This document shows, piece after piece, positions 44,691-53,579 of a stretch of 64,000 bases of DNA. The notes under the pieces were generated by a model. The model saw only the letters and a program-made list of their open reading frames with translations. It ran no database searches and had not been told where the DNA came from. The first letter of the stretch is position 1. Each line of letters begins with the position of its first letter. Made by a program: the position numbers and the translations under genes. The stretch spans positions 1-64,000 of the forward strand of contig NZ_JACHNV010000011.1 of assembly GCF_014199535.1 (NCBI RefSeq), read 5' to 3'. The DNA is from Hymenobacter latericoloratus. GTDB taxonomy: Bacteria; Bacteroidota; Bacteroidia; Cytophagales; Hymenobacteraceae.

Positions 44691-44856
44691 TTAATGCATA
44701 TTATGCGTATCATTATGGCACTAAAACCTACTTAATGTAATGCATAGGTGTCATTAATCTTTTGGCAGATTTGTTGACCGGTTCGTTTGTTAATGCTATC
44801 TTTACGTGACATTAAGGCCGTGAACGGCAGTTAATGACATGCAAAAGCATCATTAT
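44691..44856 (+). promoter_or_regulatory. hipBA operator array: four TTAATG-N14-CATTA sites
   Basis: Four inverted repeats, each TTAATG, 14 nt, CATTA(A/T), lie at 44691-44716, 44732-44757, 44790-44815 and 44831-44856. The starts are 41, 58 and 41 bp apart. A promoter-like TTG (44774-44776), 20 nt, TATCTTTA (44797-44804) overlaps the third site, and the fourth overlaps the hipB start. Strong cooperative autorepression is expected. Confidence 0.8.
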
Positions 44857-45181
44857 GGATTGGTACGCGCTATCAGACTTGGCCGCCGTTAAGGAAATTG
44901 GTCGGAACCTGCAGCAGATTCGTCTGAATCAGGACATCTCCCAGCAGGAACTGGCTGTCCAAACCGGTCTGAGCCGGTTGACTATTAGCCAGGTTGAGAA
45001 TGGACGCCCGGCGTCTACCCTGACCCTGGTGCAGCTGTTGCGGGCATTGGGGCGGCTTGATGTGCTGGAGGTGCTGGAAGAGTCCGCCACCATCAGCCCT
45101 TTGCAGGCGGCACGGCTGGCGCGCCAACAGCGGCAACGGGCCAGCCGCCGAGGGGAAGACACTTCAGCATCCGGTTTATGA
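44855..45181 (+). CDS. hipB: HipB-like antitoxin/repressor (108 aa)
   Basis: The XRE HTH (VKEIGRNLQQIRLNQDISQQ, then ELAVQTGLSRLTISQVENGR) is at residues about 12-68, followed by a basic tail (LARQQRQRASRR). The stop overlaps the hipA start (ATGA). I chose MDWYALSD at 44855. The earlier ATG at 44834 lies inside the fourth operator. HipB binds the operators upstream and neutralises the kinase. Confidence 0.85.
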   Translation: MDWYALSDLAAVKEIGRNLQQIRLNQDISQQELAVQTGLSRLTISQVENGRPASTLTLVQLLRALGRLDVLEVLEESATISPLQAARLARQQRQRASRRGEDTSASGL

Positions 45182-46503
45182 CCCCTGATATAACTGCCAC
45201 TGTTTCTATTTGGGGCCAGCGAGTCGGCGCGGTGCTCTGGGACGCCCGACGTCGCGTTGGCGTCTTCGAATACGAGCCCGCCTTTGCCCGCACGGGAGTG
45301 GAGCTGGCCCCGTTGACGATGCCCCTTCCGCAACGGCGCCAGAAGGGGATTTTTATCTTCCCAACCCTGAACCGGGATACCTATCAGGGTCTGCCAGGTT
45401 TGCTCGCCGACAGCCTACCTGACCGGTACGGGCGCCAGTTGATTGATGCTTGGCTGGCGTCCAAAGGACGAGACGCCGCTTCCTTTACTCCGGTTGAGCA
45501 TTTGTGCTACCTCGGCCACCGGGGGATGGGCGCCCTGGTGTATGAACCGGCTTTGCAGCCGGCGCTGGAAAAGGGAATGTCACTGGAAGTAGGCGAGCTC
45601 GTTAAGTTTGCCCGTCAGGTACTAACGAACCGGGAGGGGCTGCACACATCGTTGGCCACCAACGCCGCCGAGGGGCTGGCCGAAATCATCAGCGTGGGCA
45701 CTTCCGCCGGCGGTGCCCGGGCCAAGGCCGTGATTGCCTACAATGCCAGCACCCAGGAAGTCCGCTCCGGGCAAGTGGATGCTCCGGACGGCTTTGAGCA
45801 CTGGTTGCTCAAGCTCGACGGGGTAACGAACGCCAGCCTGGGTGACCCGGCCGGCTACGGGCGCATTGAGTACGCCTACTTCCTGATGGCGCAACAGGCG
45901 GGCCTGCACATGACTCCGTGCCGGTTGCTAGAAGAAAACGGCCGGGCGCACTTTATGACGCGGCGCTTCGACCGGGTGGATGGCAGCAAGCGCCTGCACA
46001 TGCAGACGCTTTGCGGACTGGCTCACTTTGATTACAACCAGCCCGGAGCGTACACCTACGAGCAGGCATTTCAGGTCATCCTGAAGCTACGGCTGCCGCA
46101 CCCGGCCGTGGAGGAGCTCTACCGGCGCATGGTATTCAATGTGGTGGCCCGCAATCAAGACGACCATACCAAAAACATTTCCTTCCTGATGAACCCCGAG
46201 GGGAAGTGGAGTTTGTCACCGGCGTACGATGTGACGCACTCCTACAACCCCACGGGGGAATGGTCCAGCCAACACCAAATGTCAATAGCCGGCAAAGTAG
46301 ATGACTTTACGGAGGATGATTTCCTGCAGCTAGCCAAGAATGTACTGGTGAAAAAGCCCCGGGAGATAATCCAGCAAGTGGTTGAGGCCGTTGCGAACTG
46401 GCCCAAATTTGCTGCCGAAGCCGGCGTTCCGGAAAAGCAGCAGCAGGCAATTGCGAAGACGCACCGGCTACAGCTGTTTAGGGGAACACTCCTCGAAAAA
46501 TAA
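45178..46503 (+). CDS. hipA: HipA-family serine/threonine kinase toxin (441 aa)
   Basis: This full-length HipA has an N-terminal subdomain (residues about 1-110), a glycine-rich ATP loop (GTSAGGARAKAVIAYN near 175-190), the catalytic loop FNVVARNQDDHTKNISFLMN near 320-340, and SPAYDVTHSY as the metal-binding Asp region. HipA-type kinases phosphorylate translation factors or tRNA synthetases, slowing growth and favouring persistence. The reading frame is intact, unlike the copy at 1011-2287. It overlaps hipB by 4 bp. Confidence 0.92.
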   Translation: MTPDITATVSIWGQRVGAVLWDARRRVGVFEYEPAFARTGVELAPLTMPLPQRRQKGIFIFPTLNRDTYQGLPGLLADSLPDRYGRQLIDAWLASKGRDAASFTPVEHLCYLGHRGMGALVYEPALQPALEKGMSLEVGELVKFARQVLTNREGLHTSLATNAAEGLAEIISVGTSAGGARAKAVIAYNASTQEVRSGQVDAPDGFEHWLLKLDGVTNASLGDPAGYGRIEYAYFLMAQQAGLHMTPCRLLEENGRAHFMTRRFDRVDGSKRLHMQTLCGLAHFDYNQPGAYTYEQAFQVILKLRLPHPAVEELYRRMVFNVVARNQDDHTKNISFLMNPEGKWSLSPAYDVTHSYNPTGEWSSQHQMSIAGKVDDFTEDDFLQLAKNVLVKKPREIIQQVVEAVANWPKFAAEAGVPEKQQQAIAKTHRLQLFRGTLLEK

Positions 46504-47174
46504 AGGGCTCACAAAGGGCTCACTACACCCGGGTTTTTTTTGAGAAAAGCGTCATAATAGCGCGCAAACGCAGTTTTAAGCGCGCTGCCGCGCTATAATC
46601 ATGGGCTCATAGAGCCCGGAAACAAGGCAGCGAAGGTCATTACGCTTCGAATGAAAGCAATTAAATTCAGAGCTGCCAAACGGGGAATCCCTGTTACGAG
46701 CCGTCGGCAGCACGCTGTTGCCTGAAAGGGCATGCGGCACCCGCTTTGGTTCACCTGCAACCGAGCAGGTGTCGGGCCAGTATGAGCACCGCCTGCCCGC
46801 TATGGCGATACGCGAGCCTGGAGTCAATTTAGCAGGTCGAAAAGCCAAACTGCCGTCTGGTGTAGCCGTAATGGCTAGCTTTGCCTGTCAAACTGATTGC
46901 CGAGTATGCTGGCTTTAGAATCCTACGCTTTGCATAGTTGCCCCTCCGCAGCAGCCCTTCCCGCCGACTGGCTGAGCTGGGCGCTCCGGCAGCCGCTGCC
47001 CATCCAGCAGCGGCCCGCCCTGTTTGTGGGCTCCCTCGCGTAACGCTACCCCTCTGAAAAGCAGCACGCCACCGCACCACCCCGGGCGGCTGGGCGGCTA
47101 CCCTGTTTCCTGCCGGGTCCCCACAACTGGCCGCAGGCGGGGCGTTTTCATTCTTTTCCGTTGACGTTACTGCT
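46504..47174. other. 671-bp stretch with no confident gene
   Basis: It holds a 45-codon open frame (46906-47043) and a minus-strand open frame at 46576-46848 whose product I do not recognise. There are no clear repeats, operators or RNA genes. The sequence may be a decayed gene or a structured non-coding region. Confidence 0.4.
46906..47043 (+). CDS. Possible small protein (45 aa)
   Basis: It starts MLALESYALHSCPSAAALPA and ends FVGSLA. It is Trp/Pro-rich and has coding-like third positions. There is no family match and no upstream signal. It may be a remnant. Confidence 0.2.
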   Translation: MLALESYALHSCPSAAALPADWLSWALRQPLPIQQRPALFVGSLA

Positions 47175-47435
47175 ATGGCTGCGAGCCCCTATCGCCGCTT
47201 TTCCAGCATTTGCCCTAACGTGCAGGCACTGGTAATTCGGCTTATTCAAGAAGAATTCACCCCTTTGCTAAACCTCGCTACTGAGGTGTCCGAAGATGCC
47301 TGGGCCCGGGCCGTGGCGCTGGCCGACCCCACGCTGCTGTACTGCACGGCCCAGGAGCCGGCCATCCGGCTCTGTCCGGAATCCTATCAGCAGCTGCTCG
47401 CCTGCCTGCAGCGGGAGTTGGTCCGGGGGGAGTAG
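47175..47435 (+). CDS. Hypothetical protein (86 aa)
   Basis: It starts MAASPYRRFSSICPNVQALV and is helical, with a Cys in ALADPTLLYCTAQEPA. It ends in RELVRGE. There is no known domain. It is followed by a strong terminator, so it is a complete transcription unit, probably with its own promoter in the preceding non-coding stretch. Confidence 0.5.
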   Translation: MAASPYRRFSSICPNVQALVIRLIQEEFTPLLNLATEVSEDAWARAVALADPTLLYCTAQEPAIRLCPESYQQLLACLQRELVRGE

Positions 47436-47450
47436 TTCCAACCAAACAGA

Positions 47451-47482
47451 AAGGCCGGCCAGGTTGCTGGTCGGCCTTTTTT
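47451..47482. terminator. Bidirectional terminator
   Basis: AAGGCCGGCCAG, loop GTTG, CTGGTCGGCCTT then TTTT forms a 12-bp stem with one non-Watson-Crick pair. It lies between convergent genes (47435 plus, 47506 minus) and ends the tra operon as well. Confidence 0.85.
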
Positions 47483-47505
47483 CTGGTCTATAGATGGGTG
47501 GCAGG

Positions 47506-47871
47506 CTACTGACTGGCCAGCGCGACCAACTGGTCGTAGGTGCGTAGCTCCTGACAGAACAGCGCGTGGGCTTCGGGCGAGGAGAACCAGAAGAAGTGGT
47601 TTTTCACCCGGCTCGTCGACACCAGCCGGATGACCGCAACGTCGTAGCCAAAGGCGGCCAGCAGCCGCTGGACCAAGGGGACGTAGAGCTGCCGGTCGTC
47701 CTTCTTGATTTCCACGAGCCGGACATAGTTGAAGCGGTGCTCCTTTGACCAGGGCTTCATTTGCCCGTGTGCCATGCGGTTGAGGCGGAAGCGGACGAAG
47801 CGCAGGGCCGTTGGGTAATTGATGACAAGGGCCGGGTCGGGAAAGCCGGACACGGCCAAGGAGGTTTCCAT
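47506..47871 (-). CDS. Paralogue of the tra-flanking small protein (121 aa)
   Basis: It starts METSLAVSGFPDPALVINYP and has LRFVRFRLNRMAHGQMKPWS and EAHALFCQELRTYDQLVA. It aligns along its length with the protein at 58868-59236 (shared FPD, LR-V-RL, LVQR-L-A-G--, R-EL/REQL). Both may be small DNA-binding proteins (WS...HRFNYVRLVEIK resembles an HTH), perhaps controlling the tra operon between them. It is the last gene before the terminator. Confidence 0.6.
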   Translation of the reverse strand: METSLAVSGFPDPALVINYPTALRFVRFRLNRMAHGQMKPWSKEHRFNYVRLVEIKKDDRQLYVPLVQRLLAAFGYDVAVIRLVSTSRVKNHFFWFSSPEAHALFCQELRTYDQLVALASQ

Positions 47872-47898
47872 AAGAGTACCCGAAGTATATTTCTTATC

Positions 47899-48288
47899 CT
47901 ACTGCCCAATCACGTATACCGGTACGGCTTGCGCATTGGCGCCCCGCCCGGTTTCCTTCTTCACTTCCTTGCCATCAAGCAGGATAGCGGCGGTGATTTC
48001 CGAAGCGGCCGTGCCGCCGGCGAGGCTGGCCAGCAGGCTGAGGTGGTCCCCCTGCTTCATGGTGCGCTTGAAGCGGTAGGTAACAGGCAGCGGGACGTTA
48101 TTGACCGTGGTCGTGCCGCCGCTTTCGTTGTCGTAGCTGATGTAGTCTGATTGCGGGGCCGTGGTGGAGGAAATGCGGTACTCTACTTGGTATTCTTTGG
48201 GGCCAGTGGGCATCGCGTCGTCCTTGGCGCAGCTGCTGGCCGTGGCCAGGGCGGTGCAGCTAAGGAGTAGGGTGGCAAGTCGTTTCAT
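47899..48288 (-). CDS. Lipoprotein (129 aa)
   Basis: MKRLATLLLSCTALATASSC is a lipobox signal. The mature part is beta-rich (YQVEYRISSTTAPQSDYISY, then LPVTYRFKRTMKQGDHLSLL). It lies in the tra operon after traO. Its size and location suggest a transfer-linked lipoprotein, such as one that aids channel assembly or entry exclusion. There is no recognised family. Confidence 0.6.
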   Translation of the reverse strand: MKRLATLLLSCTALATASSCAKDDAMPTGPKEYQVEYRISSTTAPQSDYISYDNESGGTTTVNNVPLPVTYRFKRTMKQGDHLSLLASLAGGTAASEITAAILLDGKEVKKETGRGANAQAVPVYVIGQ

Positions 48289-48303
48289 AGCGCAGAAAGG
48301 GAG

Positions 48304-48843
48304 TTAGCGGAAATGATACCGCAGGCCGGCGCTGGCGTAGCCGGGCCATTGGTCGAGCAGGGGATTGTTGAAGAGGTAGCCCTTGGTGGCGGTGGCCACC
48401 AGCGAGAAGCGGTTGCCCAGGAACACGTCCGCCTCGGCCCCGGCCTGCGGGCCGTAGGTGAAGCGCTGCGGCTGTTGGGCATCGGCCGCTGGCTCGCCGG
48501 TGCCGTGCTCGCCCGTGCGCTCGTAGCCGGCCCCGGCCCCGAGCAGCAGGTGCACGTAGACGACTTCGCCCAGGCGAAACAGTTGCGGCGCGAGCAGCAC
48601 CCGCCCCGCGTAGCTGGCGTAGTCGCCGCGGCCGCTGAGGGTGCCCGTCTCGCGCAGGCCGCTGGCGCGCAGGGCCAGGCGGTTGGTCAGCATGCTGGTG
48701 TAGCTCAGCTCGTAGTAGGTGCCTTGTTCGGAGCGGCCCCGGTGGGCGCCCCAACTGGCCATGTGTTGGACGTGGCGCTGGGCGGAGGCCGGCACGGCGC
48801 CGGCCCCCGCCAGCAGCAGGGCCACTAGCAAGAAGTTCTTCAT
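48304..48843 (-). CDS. traO: Conjugal transfer protein TraO
   Basis: This 179-aa protein has a signal peptide (MKNFLLVALLLAGAGAVPASA) and an amphipathic beta-barrel-like body (TYYELSYTSMLTNRLALRAS, then FTYGPQAGAEADVFLGNRFS and AGLRYHFR). It ends with an aromatic C-terminal strand, as in outer-membrane proteins. This matches TraO of CTnDOT-type systems. It is exported, with a role in the outer-membrane part of the channel. It lies 6 bp after the VirB5-like gene. Confidence 0.8.
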   Translation of the reverse strand: MKNFLLVALLLAGAGAVPASAQRHVQHMASWGAHRGRSEQGTYYELSYTSMLTNRLALRASGLRETGTLSGRGDYASYAGRVLLAPQLFRLGEVVYVHLLLGAGAGYERTGEHGTGEPAADAQQPQRFTYGPQAGAEADVFLGNRFSLVATATKGYLFNNPLLDQWPGYASAGLRYHFR

Positions 48844-48849
48844 AAGGGG

Positions 48850-49740
48850 TTAGTGGCGGGGGCGGGCCCGGTCCGCTTTGATAAGGGCGTTTTGCACCAG
48901 GATGTCGGAGTAGACCATTTCGGCGGCCTGCCGCGAAGGGCCGGGCTGGGCGGCTTCGGCCAGCAACCGGTCAGCTTCCTGGCGCAGCTGCATGGCCTTA
49001 ATCATGTTGTCGTTCGAGGTGTTCAGGGCCACCATTCGCTCGCCCTCGGTCATGGCATAGCGGCCGGGGTTCTTGAGCGTCGCGTTCATCTCGATGCTCT
49101 GCTGGGTCATCTCGTCGGCAATCTTGTAGTAGCCGAAGGCGGTGGCAATCTTCTTTTTCTGCATCATCTCCTCGTAGGCAAAGGTGGAGACGGCCGCTTC
49201 TTCGCGCTTGAGCTGGTACTCGCGGGAGCTCATGCGGTTGTTGCCCGCCGTGGCGCCGGAGCCGAAGCGCGAAAACACGTCGTACACCGTGTTCAAATCC
49301 TGCTGGGGGTTGTTGAGCTGCAGGGCCTGGCGCAGGCGCTCGGCTTTCTGAAACACGGGCATGTACTGGTTGCTCTGCCCCCGGCCCGACATGGCCAGGG
49401 CGCGGGCAAACAGCTCCTGGGGGTTGGAGAGGCGCAAATCCTGAATGCTCTGCACCTTACGCAGGTCGGCCTGCACCTGGCGCTGCAGCTGCAGGGTCTG
49501 GTCGGTGATATCCTTCACCTGCCCGGTGATGTCCTTGGTAACGCCGGCAATCTGCTTGGCGTCCTTGATAACCTGGTAGTTTTTGACCGTTTCAGTCCAC
49601 TGCTTGAGGTGCTTGGCAAACTCGCCGATGTGCACGCCCATGTGCAGCGGGTCGTTCACGACGGCCTGCGCCGCGGCGTCCGCGCTCGGAACCAGAATCA
49701 GGGCCAGGGCCACAAGGGCCGGCAAAAGCGTCTTTTTCAT
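48850..49740 (-). CDS. VirB5-like/DUF4141 (TraI-like) transfer protein (296 aa)
   Basis: The signal peptide MKKTLLPALVALALILVPSA is followed by a long coiled coil (QWTETVKNYQVIKDAKQIAG, then TGQVKDITDQTLQLQRQVQA) and helical C-terminal segments. This resembles TrbJ/VirB5 and the DUF4141 (TraI) proteins of Bacteroidota transfer systems. It is probably periplasmic or a pilus-tip component. It is in the tra operon after TraM, 24 bp downstream of it. In CTnDOT TraI lies between TraG and TraJ, so the order differs here. Confidence 0.72.
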   Translation of the reverse strand: MKKTLLPALVALALILVPSADAAAQAVVNDPLHMGVHIGEFAKHLKQWTETVKNYQVIKDAKQIAGVTKDITGQVKDITDQTLQLQRQVQADLRKVQSIQDLRLSNPQELFARALAMSGRGQSNQYMPVFQKAERLRQALQLNNPQQDLNTVYDVFSRFGSGATAGNNRMSSREYQLKREEAAVSTFAYEEMMQKKKIATAFGYYKIADEMTQQSIEMNATLKNPGRYAMTEGERMVALNTSNDNMIKAMQLRQEADRLLAEAAQPGPSRQAAEMVYSDILVQNALIKADRARPRH

Positions 49741-49764
49741 CGTCGTATCGGTTAGGTGGAAGAA

Positions 49765-51162
49765 TTAGCGCACGGCCGCTTCCGGGCCGAGCTGGCCAGC
49801 TGCCGCCGTGGTAATCAGGATGGGGTAGCCGTCGGGCAGCAGCACGTCGCGCAGCTTGGTGCGGGTCTTGGGCCGCGAAAGCAGCGAGGCCGCCACCCGG
49901 CCGCCCACGCCCACCACGGAGTTGGCGGCCGAGGCCGAGCGGTCGATGGCCGTGCTGATTTCCTGGGTGGTCTGCTGCTGCAGCTCGTTGCCAGCCATGC
50001 CGGCTTCGCGGGCCACGCGCTTCACCGGGTCAATCATGATGCCCGGCATGTAGTTGAAGTCGTAGATGTCGGCCTGCACCCGCGTGGGGCCGAGGCGGTT
50101 GACTTCCAGCGTCACGTTGTTGGTGCCCACGGTGGCCACGCCGGCAAAGACCATGTTTTTGGGAAAGGTCACCCCGGACACCACGGCGTCTTCGAGCAGG
50201 CGCAGGATAACCACCGAGCCGGTGCGTACCTTCTGCTCGCCGTTGATGACGCACTTGAAAAACACGTCCGGGGCCAGCTGCTGCTCGCGCTGGCTGCCCT
50301 GGGCCATCATTCGGCTGGCATTGCCCACTTTCACGGTGTTGAAGCCATCCAGGCCGGGGGCGCTCCCGCGGGTGGCCAGCAGCTGCGCGGTCTGGTTGGG
50401 GTCGCGGTAGCGCTTGCCGGTCATGCGCTCGTAGGCCGCGCGGGTTTCCGGCGGCGAGGAGCCCAGCATGGCCAGCACGTCCGGGTCGGTTTCAAACGGG
50501 GTGCCGTCCACGTCGCGGGCCGGTACCAGGCCACGGCCCGCGCGGCCGGAACCGGTGCCCGCGCGGCGGCCCTTGCTACCGGTGGCCGTCAGGCGCCGGC
50601 GCGGGACCACCAAGGTTTGGGCGCGGTAGGAGCCCGTGGCCGGGTCCTGAATGGTGGTTTCGATGGTGTCCACGTCGGCCGCGGCGAGCCGGGCGGCTTC
50701 CGCGCGACGGGCCGCGGCTTGGGCGGCGGCCTGCGCCCGGCGCCGCTTGCGCAGGGCCAGCCCGGTGGTATCGACGGCAAACACGTCCACGACGTCCTGG
50801 TCGGAAGCCCGGGCGGGGGCACTTTGGGCATCCTGCTCGGCGCGGCGCTGGGCTTCGATTTGGGCCGAGGGCGAGGCGGCCGGGGCCGGGGGCGCCGCTT
50901 CCACCGAAGGAATTTCGGGTTCTATGTTGGCCGAGGCGGCCGCGACCGGCTCGCGCTCCTGCTGGGCCGCCCGCTTCGCGGCCTTTAGCCACAGCAGCAG
51001 GCCACCGATGATGAGCACGAGCAGCAGGCCGGCTAAGGCCATCCAGTTGGCGCGCAGCACTTCAGCGGGCGTGCGCTTGGCAGGGGCAGCAGCTGGTACG
51101 GGCTGTTCCGTTGCTGGCTGAGCCGCAGAACGGCTATCGGTTGGGGGAGTGAGGGGTTCCAT
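49765..51162 (-). CDS. traM: Conjugal transfer protein TraM
   Basis: The 465-aa protein has a cytosolic N-terminus, one membrane helix (MALAGLLLVLIIGGLLLWLK at residues about 40-60) and an Ala/Glu-rich periplasmic stretch. The C-terminal beta domain resembles VirB10-type channels (PGSEVVILRLLEDAVVSGVT in variant form, ending IDRSASAANSVVGVGGRVAA). It bridges the inner and outer membranes of the type IV secretion channel. It follows traN by 17 bp. Confidence 0.85.
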   Translation of the reverse strand: MEPLTPPTDSRSAAQPATEQPVPAAAPAKRTPAEVLRANWMALAGLLLVLIIGGLLLWLKAAKRAAQQEREPVAAASANIEPEIPSVEAAPPAPAASPSAQIEAQRRAEQDAQSAPARASDQDVVDVFAVDTTGLALRKRRRAQAAAQAAARRAEAARLAAADVDTIETTIQDPATGSYRAQTLVVPRRRLTATGSKGRRAGTGSGRAGRGLVPARDVDGTPFETDPDVLAMLGSSPPETRAAYERMTGKRYRDPNQTAQLLATRGSAPGLDGFNTVKVGNASRMMAQGSQREQQLAPDVFFKCVINGEQKVRTGSVVILRLLEDAVVSGVTFPKNMVFAGVATVGTNNVTLEVNRLGPTRVQADIYDFNYMPGIMIDPVKRVAREAGMAGNELQQQTTQEISTAIDRSASAANSVVGVGGRVAASLLSRPKTRTKLRDVLLPDGYPILITTAAAGQLGPEAAVR

Positions 51163-51179
51163 AGCAGGTACGGGCGGCG

Positions 51180-52088
51180 TTAGATGGTGGCGGCGCGGTT
51201 AATCACGCGGGAGGGCACGGGCAGCACCAGCACCCGGGCGCCGTTGAGCTCGCGCAGCGTTACTTCCAGGTAGCCGCGCTCGGTGGCCGCGTACAGGGGA
51301 ATGGCGTAGGTCAGGTAGCCCGTGGTGCGGCCGGTGATGACCTGGTTCGGGCGGCCGCCCGAAGGCGCCAGCGGGCGCCGGGCTTCGTTCTTTTTGCGGG
51401 CCAGGAACTTCTTCTGGGCATTTTCCACCAGCTGGAAGTCGGTGAAATCCACGTTGTAGTCGATGTTGGTCTTGTTGATGACCTTGAAGCGCAGGTAGGT
51501 AAAGTCCTTGTCGTTGCGCACGTTGGCCAGCGACAGCACCAAATCATTGTCGACCACGGCCACGGCCTGGTGCTCCTCCCGGGCTTTGCGCAGCTGGCTG
51601 AGCTTGCCCTCGACGACGGCTTTCTTTTCCTGCTCCTTGTCCAGGGCCAACTCGTTTTCGGGGGGCGCCCCGGCGGACGCGGTGCTTTTGCCGTTGATGC
51701 GCAGCGCGCCGTCTTTCTGGAAGTCGTAGAGCTGCAGCACCGGGCGGCCTGTGTACACGAGCCGGCCCATCCAGTACTTGGAGCCGTAGCGAATGAGCAT
51801 GGGCGTGGGCGGCACGTGCTTGCGCTTGGCGCGCACAAACACGGCGTTGGCCTCAATCTTCACCAGGTAGTTGCCGGCCATGCCCACGTCGACCAGCGAC
51901 ACGGGACCGCCAAATACCAGGTAGGTGGTGGAGGAATCGGAAACGGCCACGTCCAGTAAATTATCGGAGGTGACCACAGCCGGAGTCGGGGTGGCGGCAG
52001 TGGTTTGCGCGGCCGCGGGCGCCGTGGCGAAGAGCAGGGAAAGCAGCCCCAGCAGGGCCGGAAGGGTGTAGAGTCGCATCGGAGACAA
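51180..52088 (-). CDS. traN: Conjugal transfer protein TraN (DUF4138, VirB9-like)
   Basis: This 302-aa protein has a signal peptide (LLGLLSLLFATAPAAAQTTA). The beta-rich body has VSDSSTTYLVFGGPVSLVDV at residue about 45, LVKIEANAVFVRAKRKHVPP and LVTDFQLVENAQKKFLARK in variant form. This matches the DUF4138/TraN family, a VirB9-like periplasmic and outer-membrane channel subunit that works with TraM. It follows traK by 10 bp. Confidence 0.85.
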   Translation of the reverse strand: MSPMRLYTLPALLGLLSLLFATAPAAAQTTAATPTPAVVTSDNLLDVAVSDSSTTYLVFGGPVSLVDVGMAGNYLVKIEANAVFVRAKRKHVPPTPMLIRYGSKYWMGRLVYTGRPVLQLYDFQKDGALRINGKSTASAGAPPENELALDKEQEKKAVVEGKLSQLRKAREEHQAVAVVDNDLVLSLANVRNDKDFTYLRFKVINKTNIDYNVDFTDFQLVENAQKKFLARKKNEARRPLAPSGGRPNQVITGRTTGYLTYAIPLYAATERGYLEVTLRELNGARVLVLPVPSRVINRAATI

Positions 52089-52098
52089 GGATGGGTGA

Positions 52099-52854
52099 TT
52101 AGTTAGCCGGAGCCGTAGGCGCCGGGGTTGTAGCGGGGGCAGGAGCGGCGGGGGCCGCCGGCTCGCCGGCCGGGGCCAGGCCGCGCTCGGCTTCCTGCAG
52201 GCGGCGCTGGCGGTCAGCTTCCTGGGCCTGCAGCAGCTCCTGCTCTTCCCGCGTCAGCTGCGGCGAGTAAGGGATGTAATCGAAGTTGGTGATGAGCAGC
52301 CCGTAGGGGTTGGCGTCCGAGCGGTTCGTTTCCACCAGGTTGAACTTGGCAGCCAGCGGCAGGGGCTCCTTCTGCTGGCCCCCGATGAAAATGCGCTGCT
52401 TGATGTAGACCGAGCCCGACCAGGGCCGGCGGCTCATGTCCACCAGCACGCTGTCCACCGTCACCACGTTGCGGGCGGCATAGCGCTCGTAGTTCTGCAG
52501 CACCTGCCCGCGGGTGAAGCCCTCGTAGATGCGCCGGCCACCGCGGCCCTCAATCAGGGGCAGGGCCGCGTCCAGGTTGGCCTTGAAGGTGTATTGGTCG
52601 TGGCCGAACATGGTTTGCATGAACTGGCGCACCAGGTTGCGGGCCTCGTAGGGCGTGTGGGTGTCGTTGCCGGCCGAGAGGGCCGCCATCGAGCCGGTTT
52701 GCGAGACGACGTACACGCGCCGGCCGCTGTTTTCGTAGGCGCGGTACACCAGGAAGCCCGACGCCAAGGCCACTAGGAGCAGGGCCAGCACGCTGCCCAG
52801 CGCCAGGTTGCGCATGGTGGAAAAGGAAGTACTTAAGTCTTTAGCGGAATCCAT
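52099..52854 (-). CDS. traK: Conjugal transfer protein TraK (VirB8-like)
   Basis: This 251-aa protein has one N-terminal membrane helix (LALGSVLALLLVALASGFLV) followed by a periplasmic NTF2-like domain (VRQFMQTMFGHDQYTFKANL, then RRIYEGFTRGQVLQNYERYA) as in VirB8. The C-terminal 40 residues are a Pro/Ala-rich tail. I set the start at MDSAKD (52854) because the 16 residues upstream are unusual for the family. It is an inner-membrane assembly factor of the channel. Confidence 0.85.
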   Translation of the reverse strand: MDSAKDLSTSFSTMRNLALGSVLALLLVALASGFLVYRAYENSGRRVYVVSQTGSMAALSAGNDTHTPYEARNLVRQFMQTMFGHDQYTFKANLDAALPLIEGRGGRRIYEGFTRGQVLQNYERYAARNVVTVDSVLVDMSRRPWSGSVYIKQRIFIGGQQKEPLPLAAKFNLVETNRSDANPYGLLITNFDYIPYSPQLTREEQELLQAQEADRQRRLQEAERGLAPAGEPAAPAAPAPATTPAPTAPAN

Positions 52855-52908
52855 GAAAGGGTTGAGAGTCTGGTTGTGGTGATGGGTACTTTTTCTCCCC
52901 ACCGCCCT

Positions 52909-53556
52909 TTACTGGCGGATGGGCAGCAGCACCTTCTTAAAGGAGTCGTCGAACCCGCCGGCGCGGCCCCGGTAGGGATACACCACCAAGGCGGGCTGCT
53001 GCTGCTCGTTTTGGCCCAAGAAGGCGTAGAGCGTGCCGCGCACGGTCAGCGGCTTGCGGGGCTCGATGGGCGTGACGGTGTACCGCTCGCGGCCGGGCAC
53101 ATTCAGGTTGAGGCCGCCCAAGCGGAATGAGGCCAGGGTATCCCGGCCGTTCGGGGCGTACAAAGGCAGCGAGGCCGGCACTTTCTGCTTGCCGAAGCCC
53201 TGGGGTATCCACTGCAGCACGGCTTCGTAGGCTATGCGGTAGCCGGGGGCCTGCTTCTTCCCGTCCGGCCGGTCCGGGTCGGACTGCCACGCCGCCGGCA
53301 GCCGCAGCTGCATGGGCTCGGCTTTCAGGGCCTTGGCGGAAACCACCTGCAGGTAGCCCTCGCGGGGAGTCTGCTCAGCCACGCCGGGTTTGAGGTCCAC
53401 GGCCGACGCCGGCAGCGGAGCCGGTAAACCCGTAGCGGGTTGGGTTGCCGCCGGGGCCGCCGGCGTGGTAGCTACCGGAGCGGATTCCTTGGATTGGCAA
53501 GCGGCCGTTAGGGCCAGGCCAAAGCCCGCAGCAATACATCGGGGAATGTTTTTCAT
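52909..53556 (-). CDS. Tra-operon lipoprotein (215 aa)
   Basis: MKNIPRCIAAGFGLALTAAC is a signal with lipobox, followed by an Ala/Pro-rich linker and a beta-rich domain (KALKAEPMQLRLPAAWQSDP, then YRIAYEAVLQWIPQGFGKQK). The sequence does not match the tra genes I recognise. Its place between TraJ and TraK suggests a channel-linked lipoprotein. A VirB7-like role is possible but it is much longer than VirB7. Confidence 0.6.
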   Translation of the reverse strand: MKNIPRCIAAGFGLALTAACQSKESAPVATTPAAPAATQPATGLPAPLPASAVDLKPGVAEQTPREGYLQVVSAKALKAEPMQLRLPAAWQSDPDRPDGKKQAPGYRIAYEAVLQWIPQGFGKQKVPASLPLYAPNGRDTLASFRLGGLNLNVPGRERYTVTPIEPRKPLTVRGTLYAFLGQNEQQQPALVVYPYRGRAGGFDDSFKKVLLPIRQ

Positions 53557-53579
53557 GGCTAGGAAGTCAGCAGGGTGAG

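Noticed and set aside
46576..46848. 90-codon minus-strand open frame
   Set aside because: The product is not recognised and lacks coding signs strong enough to call a gene. I noted it in the non-coding stretch.
46504..47174. Possible group II intron or structured RNA
   Set aside because: I looked for domain V-like and 5' GUGYG features and did not find a convincing match.
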